In this document: piece by piece, positions 8,140 through 16,632 of the stretch
How the letters are laid out: each line of letters opens with the position of its first letter
How positions within the stretch are numbered: position 1 is the first letter of the stretch
Source of the DNA: Variovorax sp. V93
Lineage (GTDB): Bacteria; Pseudomonadota; Gammaproteobacteria; Burkholderiales; Burkholderiaceae_C
NCBI RefSeq assembly: GCF_041154485.1
Contig: NZ_AP028670.1
Span: 744,001 to 808,000, forward strand
DNA length: 64,000 bases
Direction of reading: 5' to 3'
Notes under the pieces: model-generated
Told to the model about the DNA's origin: nothing
The model's input: the letters and a program-made list of their open reading frames with translations, nothing else
Databases searched by the model: none
Position numbers and translations under genes: made by a program

Positions 8140-9168
8140 TCAGAGCCCCTTGGCGATGAGTGCGCGGTCCAGGCGCGGGTACACGCGGCGTGCATTGGCT
8201 TCGAACACCTTGTGGCGCGCCTCGGCGTCGAGCATGGGCGTGGCGTCGATGTAGCGGCGCGTGTCGTCGTAGAAGAAGCCGGTCTCGGGGTCGATGCCGC
8301 GCACCGCGCCGATCATTTCGCTCGCGAACAGGATGTTGTCGACCGGGATCACGCGCGTCAGCAGGTCGATGCCCGGCTGGTGGTACACGCAGGTGTCGAA
8401 GAAGATGTTGTTGAGCAGGTGGTCCTTGAGCAGCGGCTTCTTCATCTCCTGCGCGAGGCCGCGGAAGCGCCCCCAGTGGTAGGGCACTGCGCCGCCGCCA
8501 TGCGGGATCACGAAGCGCAAACTCGGAAAGTCGGTGAACAGGTCTGACGTGAGGCACTGCATGAAAGCCGTGGTGTCGGCATTCAGGTAATGCGCGCCGG
8601 TGGTGTGGAAGCAGGCGTTGCAGCTCGTGCTCACATGCACCATGGCCGGAATGTCGTGCTCGACCATCTTCTCGTAGAGCGGGTACCAATGGCGGTCCGA
8701 CAGGGGCGGCGAGGTCCAGTGCCCACCCGAGGGATCGGGATTGAGGTTGATGGCGACGAAGCCATACTCCCGCACGCAGCGTTCCAGCTCCGGAATGCAG
8801 CTGCGCGGGTCCACGCCCGGCGACTGCGGCAGCATGGCCGCGCCGATGAAATGGTGGGGGAACAGCTCGCTCACGCGAAAGCACAGCTCGTTGCAGATGG
8901 CGGCCCATGTCGACGAGGTCTCGAAGTCGCCGATGTGGTGGGCCATGAAGCTCGCGCGCGGGCTGAAGATCGTCAGGTCGCTGCCGCGCTCCTTCATGAG
9001 GCGCAGCTGGTTGCCCTCGATCGACTCGCGCAGCTCGTCGTCGCTGATCTTCAGGTCGGCGGCGCGGGGCTTCAGCGCGGGGTCCTTCAGGCCCGCGATC
9101 TGCTGGCTGCGCCAGTTCTCCAGCGCCTTGGGTGCCGTGGTGTAGTGGCCGTGGCAGTCGATGATCAT
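8140..9168 (-). CDS. 4-oxalomesaconate hydratase-like amidohydrolase (LigJ type)
   Basis: A 342-residue amidohydrolase-superfamily protein resembling Sphingobium LigJ. It begins MIIDCHGH (two metal-ligand His), then has the LNPDPSGGH segment, PPLSDRHWYPLYEKM, the VIPHGGGAVPYHWGR block and SEMIGAVRGIDP with the acidic ligand. LigJ hydrates 4-oxalomesaconate to 4-carboxy-4-hydroxy-2-oxoadipate with zinc. It heads a minus-strand operon with the matching aldolase. No ring-cleavage dioxygenase or tautomerase is in the window, so only the lower half of the route is seen. Confidence 0.8.
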   Translation of the reverse strand: MIIDCHGHYTTAPKALENWRSQQIAGLKDPALKPRAADLKISDDELRESIEGNQLRLMKERGSDLTIFSPRASFMAHHIGDFETSSTWAAICNELCFRVSELFPHHFIGAAMLPQSPGVDPRSCIPELERCVREYGFVAINLNPDPSGGHWTSPPLSDRHWYPLYEKMVEHDIPAMVHVSTSCNACFHTTGAHYLNADTTAFMQCLTSDLFTDFPSLRFVIPHGGGAVPYHWGRFRGLAQEMKKPLLKDHLLNNIFFDTCVYHQPGIDLLTRVIPVDNILFASEMIGAVRGIDPETGFFYDDTRRYIDATPMLDAEARHKVFEANARRVYPRLDRALIAKGL

Positions 9169-9332
9169 GGGGCGGTTCCGTTGGTGGCTGGTGGTGACTT
9201 GCCGGCCTGCATGGCGAGTGCGCCGGCCCTTGCGTCAAGTGTGGTTCCGGAGGCCGCCGCGTGGCGTGAGTTCGGCTTGCCCTACCATCAGACTTTCTTA
9301 TCGGCCAGGGCTCGCGCCCCGGCACCTCTGGA
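9169..9332. promoter_or_regulatory. divergent control region, LigJ operon / dual-HTH LysR
   Basis: This 164-base gap lies between the divergent LigJ-type operon and the LysR-type gene, the usual place for a LysR operator and both promoters. A short CTTG-CGT-CAAG palindrome sits at 9229-9239. No longer clear operator could be read by eye, so only the arrangement supports the call. Confidence 0.35.
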
Positions 9333-10637
9333 ATGACGGGCCGACGCCAGCTGCAAGACAAAGTGATCGACCGCACGCACGCGCATGCGCTGGGCCTCAA
9401 CCTGCGGCACCTGCGCGCGTTCACGGCCGTGGCGGCGGCCGGCAGCATCGCCAGGGCCGCGGACGAGCAGTTGTTCCGCGTCGCCTCGGGCGTGACGCGC
9501 TCCATTTCCGAGCTCGAAGGCGCGCTCGGGCGTCCGCTGTTCGACCGCGGCCCGCGCGGCATGGCGCTGAACTCCTACGGCGACCTGGTGCTGCTGCGCG
9601 CTCGCCGCATCGAGCGCGAGTTCGAGGATGCGCGCGCCCAGCTCGTCGCGCGCGGCGGCATCGGCACCTCGGCCGACGTGCATTCGCCGTTCGCGTCGAT
9701 CCTCAACGGCCGCCGCCTGGCGGTGATCGCGAGCCTTGTGGAGAAGCGCAACATGCCGGCGGTCGCGCGCGAGTTCGGCATCACGCAGCCGGCGATCAGC
9801 AGCGCGCTGAAGGACCTCGAAGGCGGGCTCGGCGTCGCGCTGCTCGAGCGCAGGACGCGCGGTCTCGTGCCCACGCCGGCCGGCGAGATCGTGGCCTTCC
9901 ATTTCAAGCGCGTGCTCGCGGAGCTGCGCCACATCGGCCCCGACATCGCGGCCAGCGAAGGCATGCTGCAGGGCAGCGTGAACGTGGGAGCGCTGCCGCT
10001 CGGCCGCACGCAGATACTGCCGCAAGCGATCGCCTCGCTGCTGGCGCGCCATCCGGGGCTGCACGTCGCCACGGTCGAAAGCCCTTACGACGCACTGGCG
10101 GCATCGCTGCGCAGCGGCGACATCGACTTCATCCTCGGCGCGCTGCGCAGCGGCGCCGAGGCGCGCGACCTGCAGCAGGAAGCGCTGTTCGAAGACCGCA
10201 TCTCGGTGATCGCGCGCGCCGGCCATCCGCTGGCGCGCGCCGCGCGCGTCGACTTCGATGCGCTGCGGCAGGCGACCTGGGCGCTCTCGCGGCAGGGCAC
10301 GCCGTCGCGCGAGCTGCTCGAGCGCTTTTTCTCGGCCGCGCGCGAGGCGCCGCCGGTTCCCGCCGTGGAGACCGGCGACCTCGCCGTGCTGCGCGGCCTG
10401 CTGCTCGAAAGCGACATGCTGACCGCGATCTCGGCCCACCAGCTGCGCCACGAGATCCGCAACGCCAGCCTGGTGGTGCTCGACTTTCCGCTCGACGAGA
10501 CGCGGCGCGAGATCGGCCTCACCCAGCGCCTCGGTGCGTTCCCCTCGCCCGGTGCGAGCGCACTGATGCAGGAGATCCGCGCGGTGGTCGCCCGCTCGCC
10601 GGACTTCCGCGCCAAGCCCGCGGACCGCCGCCGGTGA
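9333..10637 (+). CDS. LysR-type regulator with two tandem N-terminal HTH domains
   Basis: At 434 residues this is about 130 longer than a normal LysR protein. Two winged-helix units are visible: residues about 20-85 (LRHLRAFTAVAAAGSIARAA ... GRPLFDRGPRGMALNSYG) and about 127-190 (RRLAVIASLVEKRNMPAVAREF ... VALLERRTRGLVPTPAG), followed by one LysR substrate-binding domain from about 205. The second has the canonical QPAISSALKDLE recognition helix; the first is less typical (RVASGVTRSISELE). Divergent position suggests it controls the LigJ/LigK operon in response to an aromatic-acid metabolite. GTG 9363 is a possible alternative start. Confidence 0.85.
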   Translation: MTGRRQLQDKVIDRTHAHALGLNLRHLRAFTAVAAAGSIARAADEQLFRVASGVTRSISELEGALGRPLFDRGPRGMALNSYGDLVLLRARRIEREFEDARAQLVARGGIGTSADVHSPFASILNGRRLAVIASLVEKRNMPAVAREFGITQPAISSALKDLEGGLGVALLERRTRGLVPTPAGEIVAFHFKRVLAELRHIGPDIAASEGMLQGSVNVGALPLGRTQILPQAIASLLARHPGLHVATVESPYDALAASLRSGDIDFILGALRSGAEARDLQQEALFEDRISVIARAGHPLARAARVDFDALRQATWALSRQGTPSRELLERFFSAAREAPPVPAVETGDLAVLRGLLLESDMLTAISAHQLRHEIRNASLVVLDFPLDETRREIGLTQRLGAFPSPGASALMQEIRAVVARSPDFRAKPADRRR

Positions 10638-10658
10638 AATGCCGGCGGCCGCTGGCGC

Positions 10659-11531
10659 TCAGCGCCGGGCCAGCAGGTCAGCCAGTTCGGGCACCAGGGC
10701 CTCGGGCGCCAGGCCCTGCGCATGCTGCAGCGTCTGCAGCACCGCCGCCGCAATGTCGCGGTGCGCACCGGCATCGCCCGCCATGGTGTTGTAGTAGCCG
10801 AGGTCCTTGCTCGCATTGGCGATCGAAAAGCGCAGGCTCGATGTGTCCTTGGCCGTCAGGTAGGGCCGCAGCCGCTCCAGCGCCACGCCGCCGCCGCCGC
10901 CCTTGGCCAGGATCTCCACGAACATCTCGGGCGCCACGCCGTGCTGGCCGGCACAGGCGGCCGCCTCGGCGATCAGCGCCACCGTGCCCAGCGAGACGAA
11001 GTTGTGCAGCAGCTTCATGCCATGGCCCGCGCCCACCGGGCCCGCGTGCAGGATGTTCTCGGCAAAGCACGACAGCAGCGGACGGCATTCCTCGAGCAGA
11101 GCCGCATCGCCGCCGACCAGCAGGTTGAGCCGGCCTTCGGCCGCTTCCTTGGGCGTACGCGTCATCGGCGTGTCCAGGAAGCGGCTGCCCGCGGCCTGCA
11201 CGGCCTGGGCCATGCGCAGCGTGGAGGCCGGAATCGCGGTGGAGCAGTCGATGACGATGCTGCCCGGGCGCAAACCCTGCAGCACGCCGCCTTCGCCCGT
11301 GAGCACGGCCTCGACCTGGGGCGAGCCCGTGAGCACGAGGATGACGATGTCGGACTGCGCAGCCAGGTCGGCCGCCCGCGTGAAGCTGCGCGCGCCGGTG
11401 GCCTTGAGCGCGTCCAGCGGCTGGTTGCCGGCGTGCTCGAGCACGGCCAGCGGGTAGCCGTGCTTGGCGATGTTGGTGGCAATGCCGTGGCCCATCATGC
11501 CGATGCCGATCATGCCGATGTTTTTTTTCAA
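10659..11531 (-). CDS. 3-hydroxyisobutyrate dehydrogenase-like NAD(P)-dependent oxidoreductase
   Basis: A 290-residue beta-hydroxyacid dehydrogenase: Rossmann motif GMIGIGMMGHGIA at the N-terminus, DTPMTRTPKEAAEGRLNLLVGG substrate loop, and GHGMKLLHN carrying the catalytic Lys. The family oxidises 3-hydroxyisobutyrate, tartronate semialdehyde or related acids. The start is a TTG at 11531-11529 directly followed by Lys-Lys-Asn codons, with AGGAG seven bases upstream on the minus strand; no ATG fits before the Rossmann strand. It is last in a minus-strand series with an NTF2-like protein and two Bug receptors. Confidence 0.8.
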   Translation of the reverse strand: MKKNIGMIGIGMMGHGIATNIAKHGYPLAVLEHAGNQPLDALKATGARSFTRAADLAAQSDIVILVLTGSPQVEAVLTGEGGVLQGLRPGSIVIDCSTAIPASTLRMAQAVQAAGSRFLDTPMTRTPKEAAEGRLNLLVGGDAALLEECRPLLSCFAENILHAGPVGAGHGMKLLHNFVSLGTVALIAEAAACAGQHGVAPEMFVEILAKGGGGGVALERLRPYLTAKDTSSLRFSIANASKDLGYYNTMAGDAGAHRDIAAAVLQTLQHAQGLAPEALVPELADLLARR

Positions 11532-11777
11532 GGGAATCTCCTGGTTGCGATGTGTAGGGGATGCAGGGGCAACCGTCCGAGTCGAGGACTGGGTTCCGCT
11601 TCGGGTCAGGCTTCCGTCGGCAAGCACCGATCGTGCGACGAAGTGGCTCGGATGGGCCTGCAGGCAGGCGCAGCGTACCAAACTCGGCGGAGTACTTCGT
11701 CCCGACAAGCGATGCCCACGCCCACCGAGCAGTTCGAGCAATCGCTCGCCTCTCTCCCGGCGCAGAAAACCACAGGA

Positions 11778-12173
11778 TCAGGCCGCAGCCGGCGAACGGT
11801 TCTTGCGATAGGAGTTCTTCAGAAGAATCTTGCCGGCACGAAAAGCAAACAGATCGCAGCCTTGGACTTCGACGTGGGTTCCGTCGGTGCGTGTTCCCGT
11901 GAACGTCCACTCCGACACTCCGCGGTCTCCATGGACGAAATGGCGCGCGTTCCCCCAGTGGGCATCGGGAAAGACCGCCCAGACTTCTGCAAAAGCAGCT
12001 CGCACTGCCGCGCCGCCGGCGTATCGGGTGCCGCAGGCCTCGGCGCCGGCGGAGGCTTCGAAGATGCAATCGGGTGTCATGAACGACATGAGTGCATCCA
12101 CATCGTGCCGATTCCACGCATCGGCAAATGCCTGCAACACTTCCGCGGTCACTTCGGGATTCGGCGTTTGCAT
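11778..12173 (-). CDS. nuclear transport factor 2 (SnoaL-like) family protein
   Basis: A 131-residue cone-shaped NTF2-fold protein: AFADAWNRHDVDALMSFMTPDCIFE at the start, FPDAHWGNARHFVHGDRGVSEWTFTGTRTDG in the sheet, and FRAGKILLKNSYRKNR at the end, as in SnoaL-like hydratases/isomerases and proteins of unknown role. No catalytic residue can be assigned. It is separated by 246 bases from the downstream dehydrogenase and 133 bases from the Bug gene upstream, so it may be expressed on its own. Confidence 0.75.
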   Translation of the reverse strand: MQTPNPEVTAEVLQAFADAWNRHDVDALMSFMTPDCIFEASAGAEACGTRYAGGAAVRAAFAEVWAVFPDAHWGNARHFVHGDRGVSEWTFTGTRTDGTHVEVQGCDLFAFRAGKILLKNSYRKNRSPAAA

Positions 12174-12306
12174 GATCGGGCACCTCCGGCCGGCGGGCGG
12201 CTTGGATGCCGAGATTAGTCCGATCGAATCCGGCCAGCAAGCTCATCGGGGACCGGTTGGCTGCACGCCGTTGGCATCGCGCATTGCACGCGATCCCGAT
12301 CCGTCC

Positions 12307-13284
12307 TCACTCCGCCTGGATCCCCGCCTCCTTCACCACCCTGCCCCACTTGGCAAGGTCGGACCTGATCAGCGCGGCGTATTCCTGCGGCGTGCCGCCC
12401 TGTATCTCGATGCCGGCAGCCTCCAGCCTGGTCCGCACGTCCGGCAGCTTGAGCGCCGCGTTGATCTCGGCATTCAGCTTGGCGACGATGGCCTTGGGCG
12501 TGCCGGCCGGCGCCAGGAACCCGCCGTTCGTGTTGGCGTCGTAGCCCTTCAATCCCTGCTCGTCCGCAGTCGGCACGTCGGGCAGCGAGCTTGTCCGCTT
12601 GCGCGTCGACACCGCCACGGCGCGCACGTTGCCGGCCTTCACCTGCGGCTGGATGGCACTGAGGGTGTCGATGAAGAGCGCGGTGCGTCCGGCCAGCAGG
12701 TCCGGGTGCGCGGCGGACGAGCCCTTGTAGGGCACCAGAAGCATCGGCGCGCCGCTGGCCATGCGGAACATCTCGGCCGCCATTTCCTGCGCGCTGCCGC
12801 GGCCGGAGGTGGCAACCTTGGCCTCGTCCGGATGGGCCTTCATCCACGCCACCAATTCGGGCAGCGTCCTGGCCGGAAGCTGCGGGTAGATGGCGAACAC
12901 CAGTGGAACCTCGTGGCTGTAGACGATGGGTTCGAAGCTTTTTTCCGGATCCCAGCCGAGGTTCTTGAACAGGAACTTGTTGATGTTGTGGCTGCCGCCG
13001 ACGATGCCGATCGTGTAGCCGTCGGGCGACGACTTGGCAAGAACGTCGGTGCCGAGATTGTTGGAAGCGCCGGGCCTGTTGTCGACGATCACCGGCTGCC
13101 CCATCGACACCGCAAGCTTGTCGCCGACGACGCGGGCGATGGTGTCGATCGCACCGCCGGGCGGCGCAGGCACGATGATCTTGATGGCGCGTGCCGGATA
13201 AGCCGCCTCGGCCGATGCGGCGAACGGCATCGCCGCCAGCGACGCCGAGACGGCAAGGATCTTGACCAGGGATGTGAGCTGCAT
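12307..13284 (-). CDS. Bug family solute receptor
   Basis: A 325-residue exported receptor. A clear signal peptide (LVKILAVSASLAAMPFAASA) precedes AAYPARAIKIIVPAPPGGAIDTIAR, then VIVDNRPGASNNLGTDVLAKSSPDGYTIG and LLVPYKGSSAAHPDLLAG, all typical Bug features. ATG 13284 is chosen because AGGAGACATCC precedes it; a longer in-frame opening has no leader logic. It is adjacent to a second Bug gene (57 bases) and probably binds a carboxylic acid whose identity is unknown. Confidence 0.85.
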   Translation of the reverse strand: MQLTSLVKILAVSASLAAMPFAASAEAAYPARAIKIIVPAPPGGAIDTIARVVGDKLAVSMGQPVIVDNRPGASNNLGTDVLAKSSPDGYTIGIVGGSHNINKFLFKNLGWDPEKSFEPIVYSHEVPLVFAIYPQLPARTLPELVAWMKAHPDEAKVATSGRGSAQEMAAEMFRMASGAPMLLVPYKGSSAAHPDLLAGRTALFIDTLSAIQPQVKAGNVRAVAVSTRKRTSSLPDVPTADEQGLKGYDANTNGGFLAPAGTPKAIVAKLNAEINAALKLPDVRTRLEAAGIEIQGGTPQEYAALIRSDLAKWGRVVKEAGIQAE

Positions 13285-13340
13285 GGATGTCTCCTGTTCG
13301 GGGTGGGTCTGTGTCTCTTTTGAAAGGCCGCGCGCCGCGC

Positions 13341-14324
13341 TCACTCGATCGTGATCTTGCGGCTTCGGATGATCTGGGCGTAGCGGCGCTTGTCGTCGTC
13401 GATCAGCCGCGCGAACTCCTGCGGCGATGTGGCGCGCGGCACGCCGCCCAGCCCCACGAAGCGCGCCTTGACCGATTCGTCGGCCAGCACGGCGCGCAGG
13501 TCGGCGGCGATCTTCTCCACCAGTTCGGGCGGCGTGCCCGCCGGTGCGAGCAGGCCGATCCAGGAGATCGCGTTGAAGCCGGGCGCCACGCTTTCGGCGA
13601 GCGTGGGCACGTCGGGAAACGCCGGCACGCGCTTGTCGCCGGTCACGGCCAGCGCACGCAGCTTGCCCGCCTTGATGTGGCCGGAGGCCTCCAGCACGGT
13701 CATGAACGACAGCTGCACATGGCCCGCAAGCAGGTCGGCGATGGCCGGACCGCCGCCGCGGTAGGGCACATGCACGATGAAGGCACCCGTCTGGTCCTTG
13801 AACATCTCGGCCGCCAGGTGCGGCGCGCCGCCGGCGCCCGAACTGCTGTAGCTCATCTGGCCCGGCCTGGACCTGGCCAGCGCCACGAAGTCGGCCGCCG
13901 TCTTCGCGGGGACCGCCGGATTGACCATCATCGCCAGCGGCAACTCGGCCACCAGGGAGACCGGCGCAAAGGCCTTGTCGGCGTCGTAGGGCAGCTTGGA
14001 ATACAGCAAGGGATTGATCGCCTGCGTCCCGATGTTGCCCAGCAGCAGCGTGTAGCCGTCCGGCCTGGACTTGGCGACGAAGTCGGCGCCGATCTGCCCG
14101 GCGGCGCCGCCCTTGTTCTCCACGATCACAGGCTGGCCCCAGCGCCGGCCCAACTGCTCGGCGATGACGCGGCCGCCGGTGTCCGTCCCGCCGCCCGGCG
14201 GGAACGGCACCACCAGCGTGACGGGGCGCGAAGGAAAAGTCTGCGCGAAGCCCGGTGTTTGGATGGCGCAGAGGGCAAGGGCCAGGGGAACGGCAAGGCG
14301 TCGAATGAACAAGGGTGTCTCCAT
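13341..14324 (-). CDS. Bug family solute receptor
   Basis: A 327-residue exported receptor with leader FIRRLAVPLALALCAIQTPGFAQ and mature start TFPSRPVTLVVPFPPGGGTDTGGRVIAEQLG. The family pattern VIVENKGGAAGQIGADFVAKSRPDGYTLL and VPYRGGGPAIADLLAGHVQ is intact. It lies 42 bases downstream of a D-2-hydroxyacid dehydrogenase and upstream of another Bug gene, so the unit could handle uptake and oxidation or reduction of a hydroxy or keto acid; this is inference from order. Confidence 0.85.
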   Translation of the reverse strand: METPLFIRRLAVPLALALCAIQTPGFAQTFPSRPVTLVVPFPPGGGTDTGGRVIAEQLGRRWGQPVIVENKGGAAGQIGADFVAKSRPDGYTLLLGNIGTQAINPLLYSKLPYDADKAFAPVSLVAELPLAMMVNPAVPAKTAADFVALARSRPGQMSYSSSGAGGAPHLAAEMFKDQTGAFIVHVPYRGGGPAIADLLAGHVQLSFMTVLEASGHIKAGKLRALAVTGDKRVPAFPDVPTLAESVAPGFNAISWIGLLAPAGTPPELVEKIAADLRAVLADESVKARFVGLGGVPRATSPQEFARLIDDDKRRYAQIIRSRKITIE

Positions 14325-14366
14325 TTATAGGTTTGATGTGCGGCCGCTGGCCGCGCGCGCAGGGAC

Positions 14367-15320
14367 TCAGGTGGTCAGGCTCATGGCCGGGCGCTCGCCG
14401 GCCAGGGCCTGGGCGACGCTCGCCAGCACCATCTCGGCCATGGCGGTGCGGGTCTCCCAGGTGGCACTGGCACGGTGGGCCTGCAGCGTCGCGCGCTCGG
14501 ACCGGCGCAGCGCCAGCGGCACGCGCGGCTCGTCGACGAACACGTCGAGCCCCGCACCTGCGATGCGGCCGTCAAGCAGCGCCTGCGTGAGGTCGGCTTC
14601 GTTCACGAGCCGGCCGCGCGCCACGTTGACCAGGAAGCCGCGCGGCCCCAGCGCATCGAGCACGGCCGCATCGACGATGCCTTCGGCGCGGTCCGCGGCG
14701 GCGCACAGCACCAGCGCGTCCGACTCGCGCGCCAGGTCCACCAGGCGCGGTGTGAAGCCGTACGCGACGTCGTCCATGGCATGCAGGTCGGTGTAGCGGA
14801 TGGGGCAACCGAAAGCCGCCGCCCGCACCGCGACGGCGCGGCCCACCCGGCCCATTCCGACGATGCCGATGCGCATGCCGCTGAACCTGCGGGCGAGCGG
14901 AATGGCACTGGGCTGCGGATGAAGTTCCCACTGGCCGTCCCGCACAAAGCGGTCGCCGGCACACAGGTTCCGGCAGGCCGCGATCAGCAGGCCGATGGCC
15001 AGGTCGGCCACGTCTTCGGTGAGCGCACCCAGCGTCGCGGTGACGGGCAGGCCGCGCTCCCGGCAGTACGCCAGGTCCACGGCGTCGGTGCCCACGCCAT
15101 TGACGGCCACCACCTTCAGGCTGGGCAGCTGCTCCAGCATCGCGCGCGAGATGCCCGTGTGCCCGCCGGTGATCACGGCGTCGACCGACGCGCCATGCTG
15201 GCGCAGCCAGCCCTCCGGATCGGGCAGCTCGAAGTGCTTGTGCACGGTGTAGAGCGAGGCGAGCGTGTCGTTGATCGCGGGAATCAGGATCGGATTGAGT
15301 TGAAGGACTTGGGGTTTCAT
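14367..15320 (-). CDS. D-isomer-specific 2-hydroxyacid dehydrogenase
   Basis: A 317-residue enzyme with the NAD motif GIVGMGRVGRAVAVRA in the middle, the catalytic Arg in VNVARGRLVNE, the Glu in GLDVFVDEPRVP and the His in AHRASATWET. This is the catalytic set of glyoxylate/hydroxypyruvate reductases and related D-2-hydroxyacid dehydrogenases. It is the first gene of a minus-strand group with two Bug receptors, facing the HTH/citrate synthase fusion across a palindromic control region. A minus-strand TTGACC at 15387-15382, with TAGCAT 18 bases further, may be its promoter. Confidence 0.85.
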   Translation of the reverse strand: MKPQVLQLNPILIPAINDTLASLYTVHKHFELPDPEGWLRQHGASVDAVITGGHTGISRAMLEQLPSLKVVAVNGVGTDAVDLAYCRERGLPVTATLGALTEDVADLAIGLLIAACRNLCAGDRFVRDGQWELHPQPSAIPLARRFSGMRIGIVGMGRVGRAVAVRAAAFGCPIRYTDLHAMDDVAYGFTPRLVDLARESDALVLCAAADRAEGIVDAAVLDALGPRGFLVNVARGRLVNEADLTQALLDGRIAGAGLDVFVDEPRVPLALRRSERATLQAHRASATWETRTAMAEMVLASVAQALAGERPAMSLTT

Positions 15321-15357
15321 ATCGCTGTTCGGAAACGCTCTTCACGGAGCTGGGCCT

Positions 15358-15406
15358 ATGCTATGAATAGATTGATAGTACGGTCAATCTTGATACATAT
15401 AATCAA
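15358..15406. promoter_or_regulatory. divergent promoters with two inverted repeats
   Basis: This AT-rich stretch contrasts with its GC-rich surroundings. It holds a perfect 7-bp inverted repeat AGATTGA-N8-TCAATCT (15369-15390) and directly after it TTGAT-N7-ATCAA (15390-15406). The second overlaps a perfect TATAAT at 15398-15403 for the plus-strand fusion gene. On the minus strand TTGACC (15387-15382) and TAGCAT (15363-15358) form a promoter for the dehydrogenase. Binding here would affect both genes; the HTH/citrate synthase protein is the obvious candidate. Confidence 0.65.
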
Positions 15407-15432
15407 TAGAAATCGACTCTGACGACCTGCCC

Positions 15433-16581
15433 ATGGCTTCCTGGATTTCAATGACCGAGGCGTGCAAGCTGCTGGGTGTGCAGCCCCAGACGATCTACGC
15501 GTACGTGAGCCGCGGCAAGCTCGAGGTCATGCCCGACCCGGCCGACACGCGGCGCAGGCTCTACCGCGCCGAGGACGTGGCCGGCCTGGCCAGGCGCAAG
15601 CAGGCCGGCCGCAAGCACGAGACGCTGGCCGCCAACACGCTGTTCGGGTCGGAGCCCAGCATTCCCACGGCCCTGTGCGCGTTCTCCCGCGGGCGGCCGT
15701 ACTACCGCGGCCGGGATGCCGTGCGCATGGCCCGCACCGCCACGCTCGAAGATGCGGCTCAGCTCCTGTGGGGCGCCGAACATGCCGTCGATTTCGCCTG
15801 CATGGCGTCCCTGCGCTCCGGCAAGCCGGGGCGAGGCGCGGCCTTCGCCGCCTTGGCCAGCCTGGCGGCCGCCGGCCATTCCACCGGGGGCCGCCTGACC
15901 CGGGTGCTGCATGCCGAGGGCCAGGACCTGGTGGGCCGGCTGGCCAACGCGTTCGGGGCTTCACCCGGCCACGAACCGCTGCATCTGCGCTTTGCGAAAG
16001 GATGGAAGCAACCTGCCAAGGTGGCCGATCTGCTGCGAACGGCCCTGGTGCTCCTGGCCGATCACGAACTGACCAGTTCGGCCTTTGCCGCACGCATTGC
16101 GGCTTCGACGGGCGCCTCGTTGCCCGCATGCCTGCTGGCCGGATTGACCACCCTCTCCGGCCCCTTGCATGGCGACGCCTCGGGCCGCGTCCGCGCACTG
16201 TTCAGCGAGGTGGAGCGGCTGGGGGACGACCAGGTGCTGGCCCACCACCTCTCGAACGGCCTGTCGCTGGCCGGATTCGGCCATCACCTCTACCCCGACG
16301 GCGATCCGCGCGCGGCCGCGCTGCTGGCCTTGTTCGAGCCTCCCAAGGTGATCGCGCGCTTCATCGCAAAGGTGGCGAAGCTGACCGGCTTGCAGCCCAA
16401 CATCGACGTCGCGCTGGCCGCCATGGCCGCCCACCATCGGCTGCCTGCCGATGCGGCCTTTGGCCTGTTCGCCACCGCGCGCAGCGTCGGGCTCCTGGCG
16501 CACAGCCTGGAGCAGCTGGGCACGGCGCAGGTGATCCGCCCGCGCGGGCGCTATGTGGGGCCGGCGCCAGAGCCCGTGTGA
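15433..16581 (+). CDS. citrate synthase-family protein with N-terminal MerR-like HTH domain
   Basis: A 382-residue fusion. Residues 1-60 form an excisionase/MerR-type DNA-binding unit (MTEACKLLGVQPQTIYAYVSRGKL ... RRRLYRAEDV). The rest is a citrate synthase fold with FSRGRPYYRGRDA, GPLHGDASGRV (first catalytic His), GFGHHLYPDGDPRA (second His) and PNIDVALAAMA (Asp), so the catalytic triad is kept although His-Arg is His-His. Members may be acyl-CoA-sensing regulators or enzymes. Divergent placement from a 2-hydroxyacid dehydrogenase and Bug genes argues for local regulation. Confidence 0.85.
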   Translation: MASWISMTEACKLLGVQPQTIYAYVSRGKLEVMPDPADTRRRLYRAEDVAGLARRKQAGRKHETLAANTLFGSEPSIPTALCAFSRGRPYYRGRDAVRMARTATLEDAAQLLWGAEHAVDFACMASLRSGKPGRGAAFAALASLAAAGHSTGGRLTRVLHAEGQDLVGRLANAFGASPGHEPLHLRFAKGWKQPAKVADLLRTALVLLADHELTSSAFAARIAASTGASLPACLLAGLTTLSGPLHGDASGRVRALFSEVERLGDDQVLAHHLSNGLSLAGFGHHLYPDGDPRAAALLALFEPPKVIARFIAKVAKLTGLQPNIDVALAAMAAHHRLPADAAFGLFATARSVGLLAHSLEQLGTAQVIRPRGRYVGPAPEPV

Positions 16582-16632
16582 GCTGCCCGCATCGATGCAA
16601 CCGTCCCGAGTCAAGCCTCGCCCGGCCAGGCG

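Noticed and set aside
9229..9239. CTTG-CGT-CAAG palindrome as LysR operator
   Set aside because: Only 4-bp arms in GC-rich DNA; could easily be chance, so it is mentioned but not called as an operator.
11521..11528. Run of eight T on the plus strand, possible terminator
   Set aside because: On the minus strand it is the Lys-Lys-Asn codons just after the TTG start of the dehydrogenase gene; no stem precedes it.
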